Source of the DNA: Salminus brasiliensis
Taxonomy: Eukaryota; Chordata; Actinopteri; Characiformes; Bryconidae
NCBI RefSeq assembly: GCF_030463535.1
Contig: NC_132888.1
Location: 2,921,980-2,985,979 of the forward strand
Direction of reading: 5' to 3'
DNA: 64,000 nucleotides
Shown here: positions 51,470 to 58,500 of the stretch, piece by piece
Numbering within the stretch: the stretch's first letter is position 1
Layout: every line of letters begins with the position of its first letter
The notes under the pieces: model-generated
The model's database searches: none
Told to the model about the DNA's origin: nothing
The model's input: only the letters and a program-made list of their open reading frames with translations
Position numbers and translations under genes: made by a program

Positions 51470-52336
51470 AGCAGTCTTACAGCTCAGTAATCACCTCTTC
51501 ACTGCACTAGAACATTGCCCAATAAATGCCACACCTTTTTATTTTTGGCTTGCTGTTCTTTTATCTTGTCCAGTGTTATTTCATGTGATTGGACAAAGCA
51601 TTTTCCTACTGGTTGTACACCGGGCCGATATATTTAAAGACATTTTACACAATATTTGTTTGGACAGATTCTTAAAAGCTAATATTAGAAAATACTTTTT
51701 TTTATTTTTAGAATATGTATTTATTTATTTATTTACACCCCCCCCCCCCAAAAAAAATGTGCACTTCATATAATTAAGCCAGATTAACTACACTGTTGAA
51801 GAAAATGATGTACGATACAATAAAATATTGTCGTTGTCCACCCCTAGTCGTACTGTGTAAGACCTTTGTATAGGCCAAATAAACTTTGAATAAACCAGAT
51901 CATGTTGTAAAAGCACAAAACACTCAAGAGGCTTCAAAGTATAATGAGTTTAGTTTTAATAGAGCAAAAAATCAAGTCAGGAATACAGGAGCAGCATTAC
52001 TTAAGTATAAGGCAGGGTCACGTATTCAAATATACAGGTCACTGCACATTAGCCTAACTTTTGTAACCTCTGATGAAGGCAAGTGGAGGTAAGTTTGGAC
52101 ACCCAAGATTAATTAAAGAGCTTAGAAACAGCACATTTTGCAGTTGTTCAAATTTAATAATTTTTCTTACAGTATTTTAAAATTAAGCAGAAATAAAGAA
52201 TCAAAACACCTTCAGATTTTTTTTTTTCCTTCATTTTTGGTGTTTCTGACCAGTCTCCCTGTCTCTTCTCTCTGCAGGTATAGGCTTTCCTCAAAGAGGA
52301 CGTGGACGAGGCCTAAACAGAGGCACTCCTTTCTGA
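17111..52336 (+). CDS. tpr: Nucleoprotein TPR (nuclear pore basket filament), 51 coding exons
   Basis: Exons: 17111-17261, 17825-17929, 19434-19489, 19765-19861, 20529-20632, 21258-21422, 21669-21761, 21869-21949, 22038-22125, 22744-22884, 23910-24004, 24109-24306, 24685-24792, 25242-25462, 26564-26724, 27194-27321, 28374-28522, 28647-28809, 29749-29883, 30661-30801, 30962-31121, 31280-31452, 31901-32053, 32538-32654, 33308-33511, 33595-33785, 34535-34682, 34844-34981, 35274-35405, 35698-35828, 36934-37144, 37408-37566, 39463-39661, 39916-40112, 41335-41408, 41524-41714, 42361-42603, 43118-43263, 43591-43671, 43803-44012, 44643-44762, 44972-45062, 45519-45718, 46789-46860, 46956-47047, 47934-48043, 48309-48407, 50201-50360, 50496-50608, 51321-51410, 52278-52336. 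The sum is 7044 bases, 2347 residues plus TGA; human TPR is 2363 residues. The start ATGGCGG has a good context, and the N-terminus [19 protein letters not shown] is diagnostic. Coiled coil runs to about residue 1630, then a disordered acidic tail. TPR forms the nuclear basket and acts in mRNA export surveillance and Mad1/Mad2 anchoring (established knowledge). All introns are GT-AG except intron 28 (GC-AG). Confidence 0.97.
17461..17601. repeat. Perfect palindrome, 69-base arms, 3-base loop
   Basis: The arm 17461-17529 (starting CTTAAATTGGCTGCTTGTTG) is matched base for base by the reverse complement at 17533-17601, leaving only TGG between. Both outer ends carry TTAA (17462-17465 and 17597-17600). 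It lies in TPR intron 1, 200 bases after exon 1. A fold-back MITE, perhaps with a TTAA target as in piggyBac or Kolobok elements, is a possible source (inference). Confidence 0.97.
17940..18960. repeat. Repeat-derived text in TPR intron 2
   Basis: It contains TATCGGTACC and CGGTATCGGC words near both ends (17990, 18080, 18640) and a block near 18830-18900 that recurs at 39050-39110 (ATCACTG, AGTATAGGAGAG versus CAGTACAGGAGAG, and TCTGCTGCTGC versus TCTGTCGCTGC). No coding frame. Family unknown. Confidence 0.45.
19151..19218. repeat. (TA)n microsatellite
   Basis: About 34 TA units followed by short GA/GATA runs, in TPR intron 2. Confidence 0.95.
20471..20514. repeat. (GT)n microsatellite upstream of TPR exon 5
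   Basis: About 21 GT units end 14 bases before the exon 5 acceptor; only GGTTTTTTCCAG follows. Confidence 0.92.
20870..21150. repeat. Interspersed repeat in TPR intron 5
   Basis: G/C-rich text (AGAGCTGAAGAGTCTGATAG, CTCTGTGACCGCAGCCTGCC) stands out from the A/T-rich intron. I recall similar text as a dispersed fish repeat, perhaps LINE-derived; no intact frame is seen. Confidence 0.4.
22350..22680. repeat. Interspersed repeat family C, copy 1
   Basis: It shares GGAGCTTTGGTGGTGGAGCT and ATTTACTGCAGTGG words with 38755-39400, and the tail (CACTTCCCAACTATAGGGGG) with 43350-43525. Inverted relatives lie at 57215-57345 and 57480-57615. Confidence 0.6.
22990..23720. repeat. Degenerate short repeat (GCTGATGTTA words) in TPR intron 10
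   Basis: Words like AGCTGATGTTAGCTAGATGT recur irregularly at about 22990-23215 and 23525-23700, interrupted by an A/T-rich block with TA runs. No coding signal. Confidence 0.55.
25463..26563. other. TPR intron 14, no gene seen
   Basis: A/T-rich sequence with no coding signal on either strand and no repeat I could name. Confidence 0.5.
27345..27960. repeat. Interspersed repeat family E, second copy, in TPR intron 16
   Basis: The part 27345-27640 is the inverse of 11525-11840 (GGAACCAAGACTCACAAGGG, GACCCGTCCTCCTCTGATCA). A G/T-rich tract to about 27960 follows (GGTAGGAGGGTGTGCCGCTG), possibly part of the same insertion. Confidence 0.6.
28155..28334. mobile_element. MITE family A, partial copy 6
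   Basis: Only the half with ATCTGCTCCAGGGAGTCCTA through GTGTCCACAAACAATTGGCC remains. It lies in TPR intron 16, 40 bases before exon 17. Confidence 0.65.
28810..29748. other. TPR intron 18, A/T-rich with TA runs, no gene seen
   Basis: It contains TA microsatellites (about 29222-29242 and 29270-29326) and several T-runs. A 184-codon open stretch here is low-complexity sequence and not a gene. Confidence 0.6.
29990..30425. mobile_element. G/C-rich insertion, possibly a solo LTR, in TPR intron 19
   Basis: The base composition changes abruptly to G/C-rich over about 430 bases, with text such as CGTGAGTGACGGTCGCCTAG and CCTGTGGGCGGTGGCTCAGA. I cannot identify target duplications, so the LTR idea is a guess. 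Confidence 0.25.
32090..32235. repeat. Interspersed repeat family D, copy 2
   Basis: GGACCAATAGAAATGCTCCA and surrounding text match the copy at 1150-1270. It lies in TPR intron 23. Confidence 0.6.
32275..32341. repeat. (TA)n microsatellite
   Basis: More than 30 TA units in TPR intron 23. Confidence 0.95.
32830..32975 (+). mobile_element. Tc1-like transposase-region remnant
   Basis: GGCAGTTAACAGGAATGGTG and GACTCTGGAGTGGTGGTGCA match the longer remnant at 34260-34470. It is internally deleted and frameshifted, in TPR intron 24. Confidence 0.5.
34040..34510 (+). mobile_element. Decayed Tc1-like transposon, TPR intron 26
   Basis: The terminal-type word GCTTGGGTACCCCTGGTAAA lies at 34058. Downstream, an open stretch has residues such as [20 protein letters not shown] and [12 protein letters not shown], which resemble the N-terminal part of a fish Tc1-like transposase. 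It is short, frameshifted and lacks the catalytic domain, so it is dead. Confidence 0.6.
34983..35032. repeat. (CA)n microsatellite just after the TPR exon 28 GC donor
   Basis: The CA run starts about 12 bases downstream of the exon 28/intron 28 junction at 34981. Confidence 0.92.
36115..36790. mobile_element. Long fold-back element (imperfect inverted repeat, about 675 bases)
   Basis: The left arm contains CTCCTGCAGATGGCGCTGCA, GTGACGGGATTCATAGATTG and CATACGGTCATACAGGTCTA. The right arm carries their inverted counterparts (CAATCTATGAATCCCATCAC-like and TAGACCCGTATGACCGTAAG). The outer arms extend over roughly 100-300 bases each. No transposase frame. It fills much of TPR intron 30. Confidence 0.7.
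37765..38173. mobile_element. MITE family A, copy 7
   Basis: AGTATTGGGACACCTGCTCA near the left end and GTGTCTGCAAACATTTGGAC near the right end, with both termini worn. It lies in TPR intron 32. Confidence 0.65.
38755..39400. repeat. Interspersed repeat family C, copy 2, with inserted text
   Basis: The left part starts CACTATGGAGCTTTGGTGGT and the right part has CCAGAAATGCATGTGTACAG and CTCTCCAACCATAGGGGG. The middle (38840-39200) is related to TPR intron 2 text near 18750-18960. Confidence 0.55.
39690..39815. repeat. Interspersed repeat family D, copy 3
   Basis: AATAAGTGGACCAATAGAAA and following text match the other D copies. It lies in TPR intron 33, beginning directly after exon 33. Confidence 0.6.
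40250..40524. mobile_element. Tc1/mariner-type element, internally deleted
   Basis: The ends CAGCTCTGG and CTGGAGCTG are flanked by TA. The interior matches 1857-2372 (GAGAGCCGGCCGAGACATGA). It lies in TPR intron 34. Confidence 0.7.
40525..41334. other. Rest of TPR intron 34, no gene seen
   Basis: A/T-rich sequence with short T-runs and no coding or repeat signal that I can name. Confidence 0.5.
43350..43525. repeat. Interspersed repeat family C, copy 3 (tail)
   Basis: It has GGCATGCAGAAATACATGTG and TGACAATAGGGGGAGCAC as in the tails of the other C copies. It lies in TPR intron 38. Confidence 0.5.
44013..44642. other. TPR intron 40, no gene seen
   Basis: A/T-rich; it holds an (ATA)n-type run near 44510-44545 and nothing else recognisable. 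Confidence 0.5.
45210..45345. repeat. Interspersed repeat family D, copy 4
   Basis: ATCAATAGAAATGAACCAAA and ACATTAACTTCCATTGAAAG match the D family. It lies in TPR intron 42. Confidence 0.55.
45719..46788. other. TPR intron 43, no gene seen
   Basis: Unique-looking sequence, including a short region of CCGTAGCTG words near 46030-46060. No open frame with family resemblance. Confidence 0.45.
47640..47822 (+). mobile_element. Retroposon 3' tail with (ACTTG)n
   Basis: The text GTTTCGTTTCACTGTGTACT, TTGAAATGACAATAAACCCA and then several ACTTG units is a familiar 3' tail of fish non-LTR elements. Only the tail remains. It lies in TPR intron 45. Confidence 0.55.
48480..50030. repeat. Degenerate tandem array, unit about 62 bases, TPR intron 47
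   Basis: The unit contains GTTCTCTAATTAGAAGCACT followed by GTGTAGAACACTATTGGAGA and ACAGAAATGGTCC. About 25 units are seen, tightest around 48600-48850 and more divergent later, with some inverted words. No open frame of length. Intron 47 is 1.8 kb largely because of it. Confidence 0.85.
50708..51025. mobile_element. MITE family A, copy 8
   Basis: GGACAAAAGTATTGGGACAC on the left and CAAACATTTGGACATGGTGT on the right, shortened inside. It lies in TPR intron 49. Confidence 0.7.
51411..52277. other. TPR last intron, microsatellite and A/T-rich text
   Basis: It holds a (CA)n run at about 51433-51469 and poly-C/poly-A near 51740. No gene seen. Confidence 0.5.
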
Positions 52337-52545
52337 TCATGTCTTGTTTTTTTACGGCTGCTCAATAATTTTTTCTACACTCAATCATGGCAAAACGATG
52401 CGTCGACTTATTTTAAGATGAATTTGCTCTGGATGTGAATTGCTACCATGCTGATGAATTTATTTTTGCTATTTTGTACTTTGTGAATAGTGACCCTGAA
52501 GCCGTTCAGTGTTTTTTGCTAATAAATGATGACTTGCAGCTGTGT
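52337..52545 (+). terminator. tpr: TPR 3' UTR with AATAAA signal
   Basis: The TPR stop codon ends at 52336. An AATAAA hexamer lies at 52521-52526, 185 bases downstream, so cleavage near 52540-52550 is expected. The transcript would run to within about 30 bases of the PRG4 stop codon on the other strand. Confidence 0.75.
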
Positions 52546-52572
52546 GGGTAGCGTGTGCTTGTCGTCAGTCCT
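52455..52572 (-). terminator. prg4: PRG4 3' UTR with minus-strand AATAAA signal
   Basis: On the minus strand an AATAAA (TTTATT on plus at 52459-52464) lies about 109 bases after the PRG4 stop codon. If used, the PRG4 3' UTR lies inside the TPR 3' UTR. Confidence 0.6.
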
Positions 52573-55500
52573 TTAAGGACAGTTGAGCCAGTTTCTGATG
52601 TCGTTCTGCTGGGCAGGAGGCTTTGCAGATGATGCCAGAGTGGGAAACTCGCCGCTGATCTTGATGTTGAAGAATTTAGCTGTAAAATGAAGGCAAATGC
52701 AGAAATATAATGTAATCACTTAATTAAATAATTGAAATGATGTTTACAAAGAGATTTAATACTTTCTATTTGTCTGCCTTCATATTTACTCTAAAACCCA
52801 AATAAAGCCGGTACAGACCGGTTACTATGATCCAATATAACCCTCTGTACTTTATGGCAATAGTCAAAAGCCCATCTGTACGGCTCAGCTCTACCCGCCA
52901 TCCTTTAAGATCCACAGAAGACGAGTCCAATGCTTGCTGTCTTCAAACCCAGACTGAAGACCCTCCTCTTCTGAGAGGACTTGGTGTGTAGACTAGTGTC
53001 TCTCCAGACTGACTTCTGTATTTAGTCATATCTAAGCTTAGAGGGATCTTTTGGACTCTAGCTAAGGGTATTTTCTGAGCAAACAGTGAAGCACTTTAGT
53101 AAGTAGATCTGGAGAAGAAATGCCTGCTAAATGCCTTAATTGTAAACAATAATAATAATAATAATAGTAGTAGTAATGTCCTACAGACTAAGGCTGCTCC
53201 CTGCCCCAGTCAGTCAACTAAGAGCGCCCCCCCCCCTCCTCCACCATGTGTATATCAAAAAAGGATATTATAAAGGAATTATAAATAAGGGGAATCGTAA
53301 GCTTATTTTTTATCTTCTTATATTATTAAATATTTAATATTTCTTACGCCAGGAGAAGATGAGGTATTCAAACCCATCAGGCTTCCTCGGGTTGGGTGTG
53401 GACAGTGCCGAGGTGACCGGAGTGGGGAATCCCTTCCAGTTCAGGTTAATGTTGATCTCGGCAGACAGGCGGATCTCTGCAATATAACAAGAGTTTAATA
53501 CCAGATGCATCAAAGTGTATCATAGCTAAATGACCTCTGCCATTGAAGCAGGACTTCACAAGCAGAACTGAAGGCCGGAAGCGTCAGGTTCGCCACCTAC
53601 ATGATTAGGAACCGACAGGAATCGACCAATCGTGATCAGTGTCTAGAAGTACAGAGTCTACATTAGGAATTAAGCAAATTTCCCATAGAGCACCTGCTTG
53701 GCGAGCGCGGCGGATCTTGCTGTAAACAGAGTTCTTGGCTTTCTTTCCGGTACAGCTTGGGCCACTTCCAGCTGGGTAGGAAAACTTCTGCACTGTGCCT
53801 CCTATAGGAAACACACGGTGAGATTAATGCAGGCTAAGAACAGCAGGATTATCCTCATTTGTAATCAGAGAAGCACGCCGCAGTGTTAAATCCACTATCT
53901 ACTAAGGTACACTGCTGATATACTGACTATTGATAATGTTAATATCATACAATGTGGATGTAAATATAACAGATTTTATAATGGTTAATTCTGGGCTTTA
54001 TTTATTTAATTATTTGTAAGTTTTCTGCTGATTAGATCTGTAATAGAGGTTCACAGGACAAGCGGATTATATTTTTTCTGTAGTTTTTTTTTTAATGATT
54101 GATAATATTATATGCTCTTATAATGATGGATCCCATATAAGAAACACTGGCGACCGTCAGAGTCAGTTTGCTGAAAGCTCAGTAGCTGCCGCTATGGCTG
54201 GGGGTTGCGAGGTCGAATCCGAGCCATGCTGCTTTGCCATCAGCGGCCGGAGTCTGAGGGAGCACAGCTGGCCTCATCACTTGTAAAGTGATGTTGGCCG
54301 GCACAGGCGTCTGTTAGCTGCAGTGCTGGAGCTGGGGACCAGCGCAGTTTCCTCCGAGTGTGTTGGTTGCCCGGCAATGCAGCATCAGCAGCTGCATGAC
54401 CCGCATTACCACTGATGAACAGGGACACTTGTATGGGGATGGTGAGGGGTTTCCCTGGAGATAAAGGTCCAGACTGGAGCTGACCTCCAAGCGTGTCAGT
54501 TGCCCGGCAACGCAGCATCAGCAGCAGTTTGCTGAGAGGTAGTGGCTGGCTTTGCATGTACCGGAGGAGTCTTTATCCTTCTAGTATCGGGAGCATAGCT
54601 AGTGCTAGGGGGAGCTACGAACGACTGGGTTAACTGGCAGAACCGAATTGGGGGAAAAGGGAAAAATTCGATCATGGGGGCAGGCTGTAATTATTGTACA
54701 GGGTGAACTGCCTGAGCTGAAGGCCTACGTACGATCTATTTTACTGGACTGTGTAATTTGGCTCTTCACCTTTCTTAAAGAAGTAGATGGACTCAGGCCT
54801 TTTCCTGGTGGCAGGCACAGACAGAGCAGCGGTGATTTCTCCAGTGAGTCCATCAAAGTCCTGAGACAAAGACCTGGGGTAACCAGCCTCCATCACACCG
54901 TTCTCAAACACCCAGTATTTATCACCCTGGTGGAGAGGAAGAGATAATATGTGCTTATTAGTGTAATAAATTACACAGTCATATCAGAACAGTACCACCA
55001 CCTCCCTATTAGTGGGAATAACCACCCTTGTCTTGGATGACGCTGGCGAAACGTTGTGGTATGGACTGTATCAGATGATGGAAGGTGACATTGAGTGTCT
55101 CCCAATGGCATAACAGTGGTGCCCCACATGGGAACGATGCGCCACTGTGGAGCAGCTAACCTCTATACAGAACACCTTCCATCGTCTGATACAGTCCACA
55201 CCATGACATCTGGCTAGTGTCATCCAAACCCAGGGTGGTTGTTCCACCAGTAGGTAGGTGGTCATAATGTTCTGATATGACCGTGTATATCACAGTCCAC
55301 TTTTGCTGAATTTGAAGAACCGATGTCTGAATAGGTATGAAATAGTCTAGTTGAAGACCTTGATGATGTAGGTCTTGCCCTGACAGTTGCAGCGTGTGAA
55401 GGCCGTGTCTATGGGGGAGGGAACGCCCAGTTGCTCTGTAATGCTCTGGGCGGGACCAGCTGTTCTGGTCTTGGGGTCCAGAAGAAAGAAGAAGTGACCT

Positions 55501-58500
55501 GTAGAGCAGAGAGTTCAGCGTGATGAGTTCTGACCAGGAGGAACACCCTCAAAAAGTGACCTGAACTGAGGTGAGGTGTTTACCTTTGAAAACGATGATG
55601 GAGCCGTTGAACAGGGAGGTGAGTGCATCAATGGGAAGGCCATTGCAGAGGTCAGGGCTGGAGCTGTCATCTTTTAATACAGAGAGGTAATGGGATTAAC
55701 AGGAATATGGAAATATATACAAGAACTATTATTTACATTGATTGTTATTATTGAATTGCATCATGCCTAAGCCACTACTACTATGACGTGTTCAGTATCC
55801 ACTATGAATTATTTCATATCCATTATGAATTAGTCAATATCCATTATGAACTATTTAGTATCTACTATAGACTATTGGGTATCTACTAGGAATTGTTCAG
55901 TATCTATGATGAATTATTCAGCAACTGTTATGAATTATTACGCCTTTACTATGACCCATGCCAATTCCACTATGAATTATTTGATATTCACAAATTATTC
56001 AGCTTGCACTATAAATTATTCAATATCTAACATGAATTTCTAAATATCTACTATGACTACTATTCAGTCTCTACTATGAATTATAAAAAATCCACTATGA
56101 ATTGTTCAGTATCCACTATGAGTGTCCATTATGACTTATTCTACAATTAATGTTTAGCAACTGTTATAAATAATTTATGCAAATTCCACTATGAATTATT
56201 TAGCATCTGTTCTGAATTGTTGAGTTTCCACTATGAATTATTCAGTATTTACTATAGATTATTGGGTATCTACTAGTAATTGTTCAGTATCCATTATGAA
56301 TTATTCAGTAACTACAATCAATTTTGAAAGTTATGCAAATTCTGCAATGATTTCTTTGATATCCACTAATTATTCAGCTTGCACTATAAATTATTCAATA
56401 TCTAATATGAATTTTTAAATATCTACTATGTCTTATTCAATCTCTATTATGAATTATTAAAAATTCACTATGAATGGTTCAGTATCTACTATGAATTGAG
56501 TATCCATTATGAATTATTCAGTATCTACTACAAATGTTTAGCAACTGTTATAAATAATTCTGTCTGAGTTATGCAAATTCCACTATTAATTATTCAGTAT
56601 CTACTATGAATTATTCAATATCCATTACTAATTATTCAGCATGCACTATAAATGATTTAATTTTAATATTTGTAAATATCTACTATGACCTATTCAGTCT
56701 CTACTATGAATGATTCAGAATCCACTATGAATTATTCAGAATGAAAGCAGATATAATGGGTATTTTGAGGAATTGAAATGTGATCCTGACTGAATATCCA
56801 TTAAATATCGCCGCTCTGAAAACTCTCTGAAAGCTAAAGTGAAAGTTCAGCTGTATTAAAGTGCTGTTCTTACTGGGCAGTCCTGCTGGGTTACTGGCCC
56901 CCAGTGCCTGAGCAATGTCCTCTAGTGTGCTTGGTCTTCCTGCTGCTGCTGCAGGGGCAATGGGAAGCTGGCTGGGGGCTTCGCCTGCAGGTCCACCCGC
57001 AAGTCCACCCGCAAGTCCACCCGCAGGTCCACCTGCAGGTCCACCTGCAAGTCCACCCGCAGGTCCACCTGCAGGTCCACCTGCATGACCACTGATGGAC
57101 AGGGACACTTGTATGGGGATGGTGAGGGGTTTCCCTGGAGATAAAGGTCCAGGCTGGAGCTGACCTGCAGCTAAACCTACTAGAGAAAAAGGAAATAGGA
57201 GAACATTGGAACAGTGGACCGGTTGCTTTTAAAGCAACATTATGGAGAGCTTGTATTTCTTGCTCCTGGGCTCCCCCTACAGGTGCAAAGTGTAATTCAC
57301 GCTTTGAGCCTCCCCTATAGAACACGCTTCCCATGCACTTCTGGACAAACCATGAGATGCAGAACTGTCACTGAAAGGTGGAGAAGCATGTGGACTGAGG
57401 TGGTAGAGTAATTCTACAGGATTTTACACTAATATGACTCAAAAATGAGAGAGGTCTCGATATGCTCTACCAAGGCACCATAGTGCAGTAGCAGCATTCC
57501 GACCCGGAGTGGGAATGACGGAGACGCCGTTCTCCCTGTTACAGTCAGTGGAGCATCAGCCTGATCCTGAAGCTGCTGATTTAAGGTAAAACTGCTACAT
57601 AATGTTGCTTTAAATGCAGCAATATGTAATTTCCTCAGAATTCTACCAAAAATGTTGTTGTTTACTGTCAAGCCTAGGGATGCACGATATATCAGCATCT
57701 GATAAATCTTGATCTTTTTTTTTTTTACACAAAAACTGACATTGTATCAAGTGAAATTATGGTTGATACATCCGATAAAATAAACAAAGTTATCTATTAA
57801 AAAAGCTTATAATAATAATTGTAAACTTTTGAAAATGTCATTTAAAACAACTGTGATTATGACAGTTTATGACTATTGATAATGAATAGCATTTTTTCTC
57901 CCCCAATATTTCCAAATGCAACAAGCCTAGTCTGAATTGGATTATTATTCAAATAATATTTAAAGAAAATGCTAGAAAAAACACTAAACATAAACATAAA
58001 CAAATCATAAACACTTTGGATAGGTTATTTAAGTGTAGTTAAAGCAACAGTCCGTAAGTTTGGGGGATTTGGGGATTTGGGGACCTCTCTGGTGAGAATG
58101 TGTAATTGCAGCAAATGTAGCGGAAGAGCACTGTTAAAATGTGCGCTGTGGTGCGTTCTCCTTTCAGAGCGGATGAATCTAAACACTGCAAGTTTACATT
58201 TAGTCAGTTTCTCTGGTCGGACAGTGGGTGAACGAGCAGATGAAGGCTAAGTTAGCTGTAGCTGTATCAGCACCATTAGCAGCGCCGTTATTGCTCAGGT
58301 AATCAGCGAATGGTGCTGGATCCACTTTTAGAGGCTGTGCATGTCACAGAATTATGTAAAGCCTGAAATGGCCAGAAAAACTCTCATGAAAACCTACCAG
58401 ACCACCCTGTCTGTTATTAGAGTGAATATATGAGGCTTACAGGGACGGCCGCTCAGCACACTGATACCATTTATTACAGTAGTTTCGCCCCTCCCCTCTC

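Larger units (their letters stand above)
41335..52336 (+). other. tpr: TPR acidic, disordered C-terminal tail (exons 35-51)
   Basis: The tail covers residues about 1632-2347. In order: a Pro/Ala/Thr-rich stretch with [20 protein letters not shown] (exon 36); [18 protein letters not shown] (exon 37); a basic [10 protein letters not shown] patch in exon 38, at the expected place of the TPR nuclear import signal; a [17 protein letters not shown] segment in exon 40 that has the form of a SUMO-interacting motif (VIVI followed by acids); a Glu/Asp run in exon 41; [19 protein letters not shown] (exon 43); [20 protein letters not shown] (exon 45); and a short RGRGRG end in exon 51. Functions of the motifs are inferred from vertebrate TPR. 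Confidence 0.93.
52573..55670 (-). other. prg4: PRG4 hemopexin domain exons
   Basis: Six exons (55670-55584, 55498-55359, 54926-54770, 53801-53694, 53476-53348, 52679-52573) encode a propeller-type domain with DLCNGLPIDAL, the blade motifs FNGSIIVFKGHFFF, PSPIDTAFTRCNCQGKTYI, KGDKYWVFENG and DFDGLTGEITAAL, then PESIYFFKKGG, KPDGFEYLIFSW and the terminal NWLNCP with its closing cysteine. The order and spacing follow the mammalian PRG4 C-terminus. The donor after KTYIIK is GTCTTC, an unusual donor (see findings). Confidence 0.92.

Noticed and set aside
56891..57334. 147-codon Trp-Thr-Cys-rich minus-strand frame
   Set aside because: It is the out-of-frame shadow of the PRG4 Gly-Gly-Pro-Ala repeat; the in-frame reading is the one joined by consistent splice phases.
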